Source of the DNA: Parvularculaceae bacterium | GTDB taxonomy: Bacteria; Pseudomonadota; Alphaproteobacteria; Caulobacterales; Parvularculaceae | Assembly (NCBI GenBank): GCA_028280115.1 | Contig: JANQMJ010000017.1 | Location: 124,001 to 188,000, forward strand | Direction: 5' to 3' | DNA length: 64,000 nt | Shown here: positions 63,324 through 64,000 of the stretch, piece after piece | Layout: every line of letters starts with the position of its first letter | Position numbering within the stretch: the first letter of the stretch is position 1 | Translations under genes and position numbers: made by a program | Notes under the pieces: generated by a model | The model's input: the letters and a program-made list of their open reading frames with translations, nothing else | What the model was told of the DNA's origin: nothing | Databases searched by the model: none

Positions 63324-64000
63324 GTGCGCAAAAGTTTCGACATCGCGATTATCGGCGGCGGCGTCATCGGCCTGGCGCTGGCGTGCGCGCTCAGGCGCGA
63401 AAAGGCGCGTGTCGCCGTCATCGACGCGGCGGCGGACATTCCTCCCGCGACCGATGCGGCGGCGGGCATGCTGGCCCCGTCCTTTGAAGTCAGGGACGGC
63501 AATATGGCCGATACGCTTTACGCCTTCGGCGCGCAGAACCTTGAGATGTGGCCCGCCTTCGCCGCCTCGGTCGAGGAAGAAGCGGGCGCGTCCATCGACT
63601 TTCGCGACGACGGCACGCTCGGCGTCGCCTTCGACGATGTGCAGGCGGGCGCGTTGCAAGCGAGCATCCCGCCGCTCGCCGCGCTGGGCGCGAGGGCTGA
63701 GATGATCTCGGGCGATGAGGCGCGGCGGCTGGAGCCGGCGCTGTCGCCATCCGTCGCCGCCGCGCTTCTGGCGCCGGACGACGCCCAGGTCGACCCGCGC
63801 AAATTGCTCGCCGCGCTGCGCCGGATCGTTGCGGAAACCGCCGGCCCGATAATCGCCGCGCGGCTTGAAAAGGCGGAAAAGCAAAACCGCGCCTATGGGC
63901 TCGTTCTTTCGAATGGCGAGCGCCTCGCGGCGGATACGCTGGTTCTCGCCAGCGGCGCGGCGGCGACGGCGGGCCTGATCGAGGACATCGAGCCGCCGCC
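63324..64000 (+). CDS. thiO: Glycine oxidase ThiO-like FAD enzyme, C-terminus off the window
   Basis: The frame runs from GTG 63324 (AAGGGAAAGG upstream) to the window end, 225 residues. ThiO oxidises glycine to imino-glycine for the thiazole of thiamine. The N-terminus is the FAD-binding IAIIGGGVIGLALACALRRE, then DAAAGMLAPSFEV, where the ...A-A-G-M-L-A-P segment is the flavin loop of glycine oxidases, and LLAPDDAQVDPRKLLAALRR near residue 150. A D-amino-acid dehydrogenase is possible, but GMLAP favours ThiO. The rest lies to the right. Confidence 0.85.
   Translation, partial: MRKSFDIAIIGGGVIGLALACALRREKARVAVIDAAADIPPATDAAAGMLAPSFEVRDGNMADTLYAFGAQNLEMWPAFAASVEEEAGASIDFRDDGTLGVAFDDVQAGALQASIPPLAALGARAEMISGDEARRLEPALSPSVAAALLAPDDAQVDPRKLLAALRRIVAETAGPIIAARLEKAEKQNRAYGLVLSNGERLAADTLVLASGAAATAGLIEDIEPP

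Noticed and set aside
63204-63884. Minus-strand frame of 226 codons over thiO
   Set aside because: The plus strand carries the FAD-binding motif and glycine-oxidase loop; the antisense product is Arg-rich.

Overview
The window is 64 kb of GC-rich DNA packed with genes on both strands, from an alphaproteobacterium. The best evidence for that class is a circularly permuted two-piece tmRNA gene (about 26255-26588, minus) directly upstream of an SspB adaptor gene of the alpha type. The hflK-hflC-Do protease block, the serB/miaA pair, the Mla set ending in a lipoprotein and a TipN-like polarity protein agree with it. The exact family cannot be fixed by reading alone; a Caulobacterales or Parvularculales-like relative is my guess.

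Layout. 1-5.8 kb: end of an RND efflux adaptor, queG, a glutathione transferase, an unknown membrane protein and cysQ. 5.8-9.1 kb: remains of a surface-polysaccharide locus: a decayed WcaJ-type sugar transferase, an intact ugd and a UDP-glucuronate epimerase-like gene. 9.2-12 kb: tetR-plsC-lplT-like operon with a palindromic operator. 12.3-15.6 kb: yajC-secD-secF, with a 266-bp MITE-like element inserted exactly at the secD stop codon. 15.6-24 kb: sodB, a phytoene-synthase-fold protein, a CLC transporter, a GlnE-like protein without its catalytic aspartates, and fumC. 24-28.5 kb: membrane protein, sspB, ssrA, HTH and DUF4153 genes. 28.6-36.5 kb: thyA, a foreign-looking folA, a secreted NTF2-like protein, mrp, hflK-hflC and a Do-type protease. 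36.5-45.6 kb: serB, miaA, a TVP38 protein, the rod-shape operon mreB-mreC-mreD-mrdA-rodA and an HPt protein. 45.7-51 kb: prolyl aminopeptidase, lipoprotein, MFS carrier and a CHASE2/cyclase-fold protein lacking catalytic residues. 51-54.6 kb: an Mla-type lipid transport operon. 54.9-64 kb: TipN-like protein, bacterial voltage-gated channel, isovaleryl-CoA dehydrogenase, a broken toxin-antitoxin patch, a small kinase, an antiporter, a holin-like protein and the start of thiO.

Most genes are housekeeping genes of the envelope (Sec, Mla, Mre/PBP2/RodA, HflKC, phospholipid acylation). The unusual content falls into three groups. First, proteins that keep an enzyme fold but have lost the canonical catalytic residues (GlnE-like, cyclase-like, phytoene-synthase-like). 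Second, remnants missed by simple gene calling (sugar transferase, ParE toxin cut by a repeat, HigA-like fragment). Third, a short mobile element whose ends recur at the 3' ends of three genes. I found no CRISPR array, rRNA or ordinary tRNA. Start codons were chosen by reading upstream sequence and family length; no database search was run.
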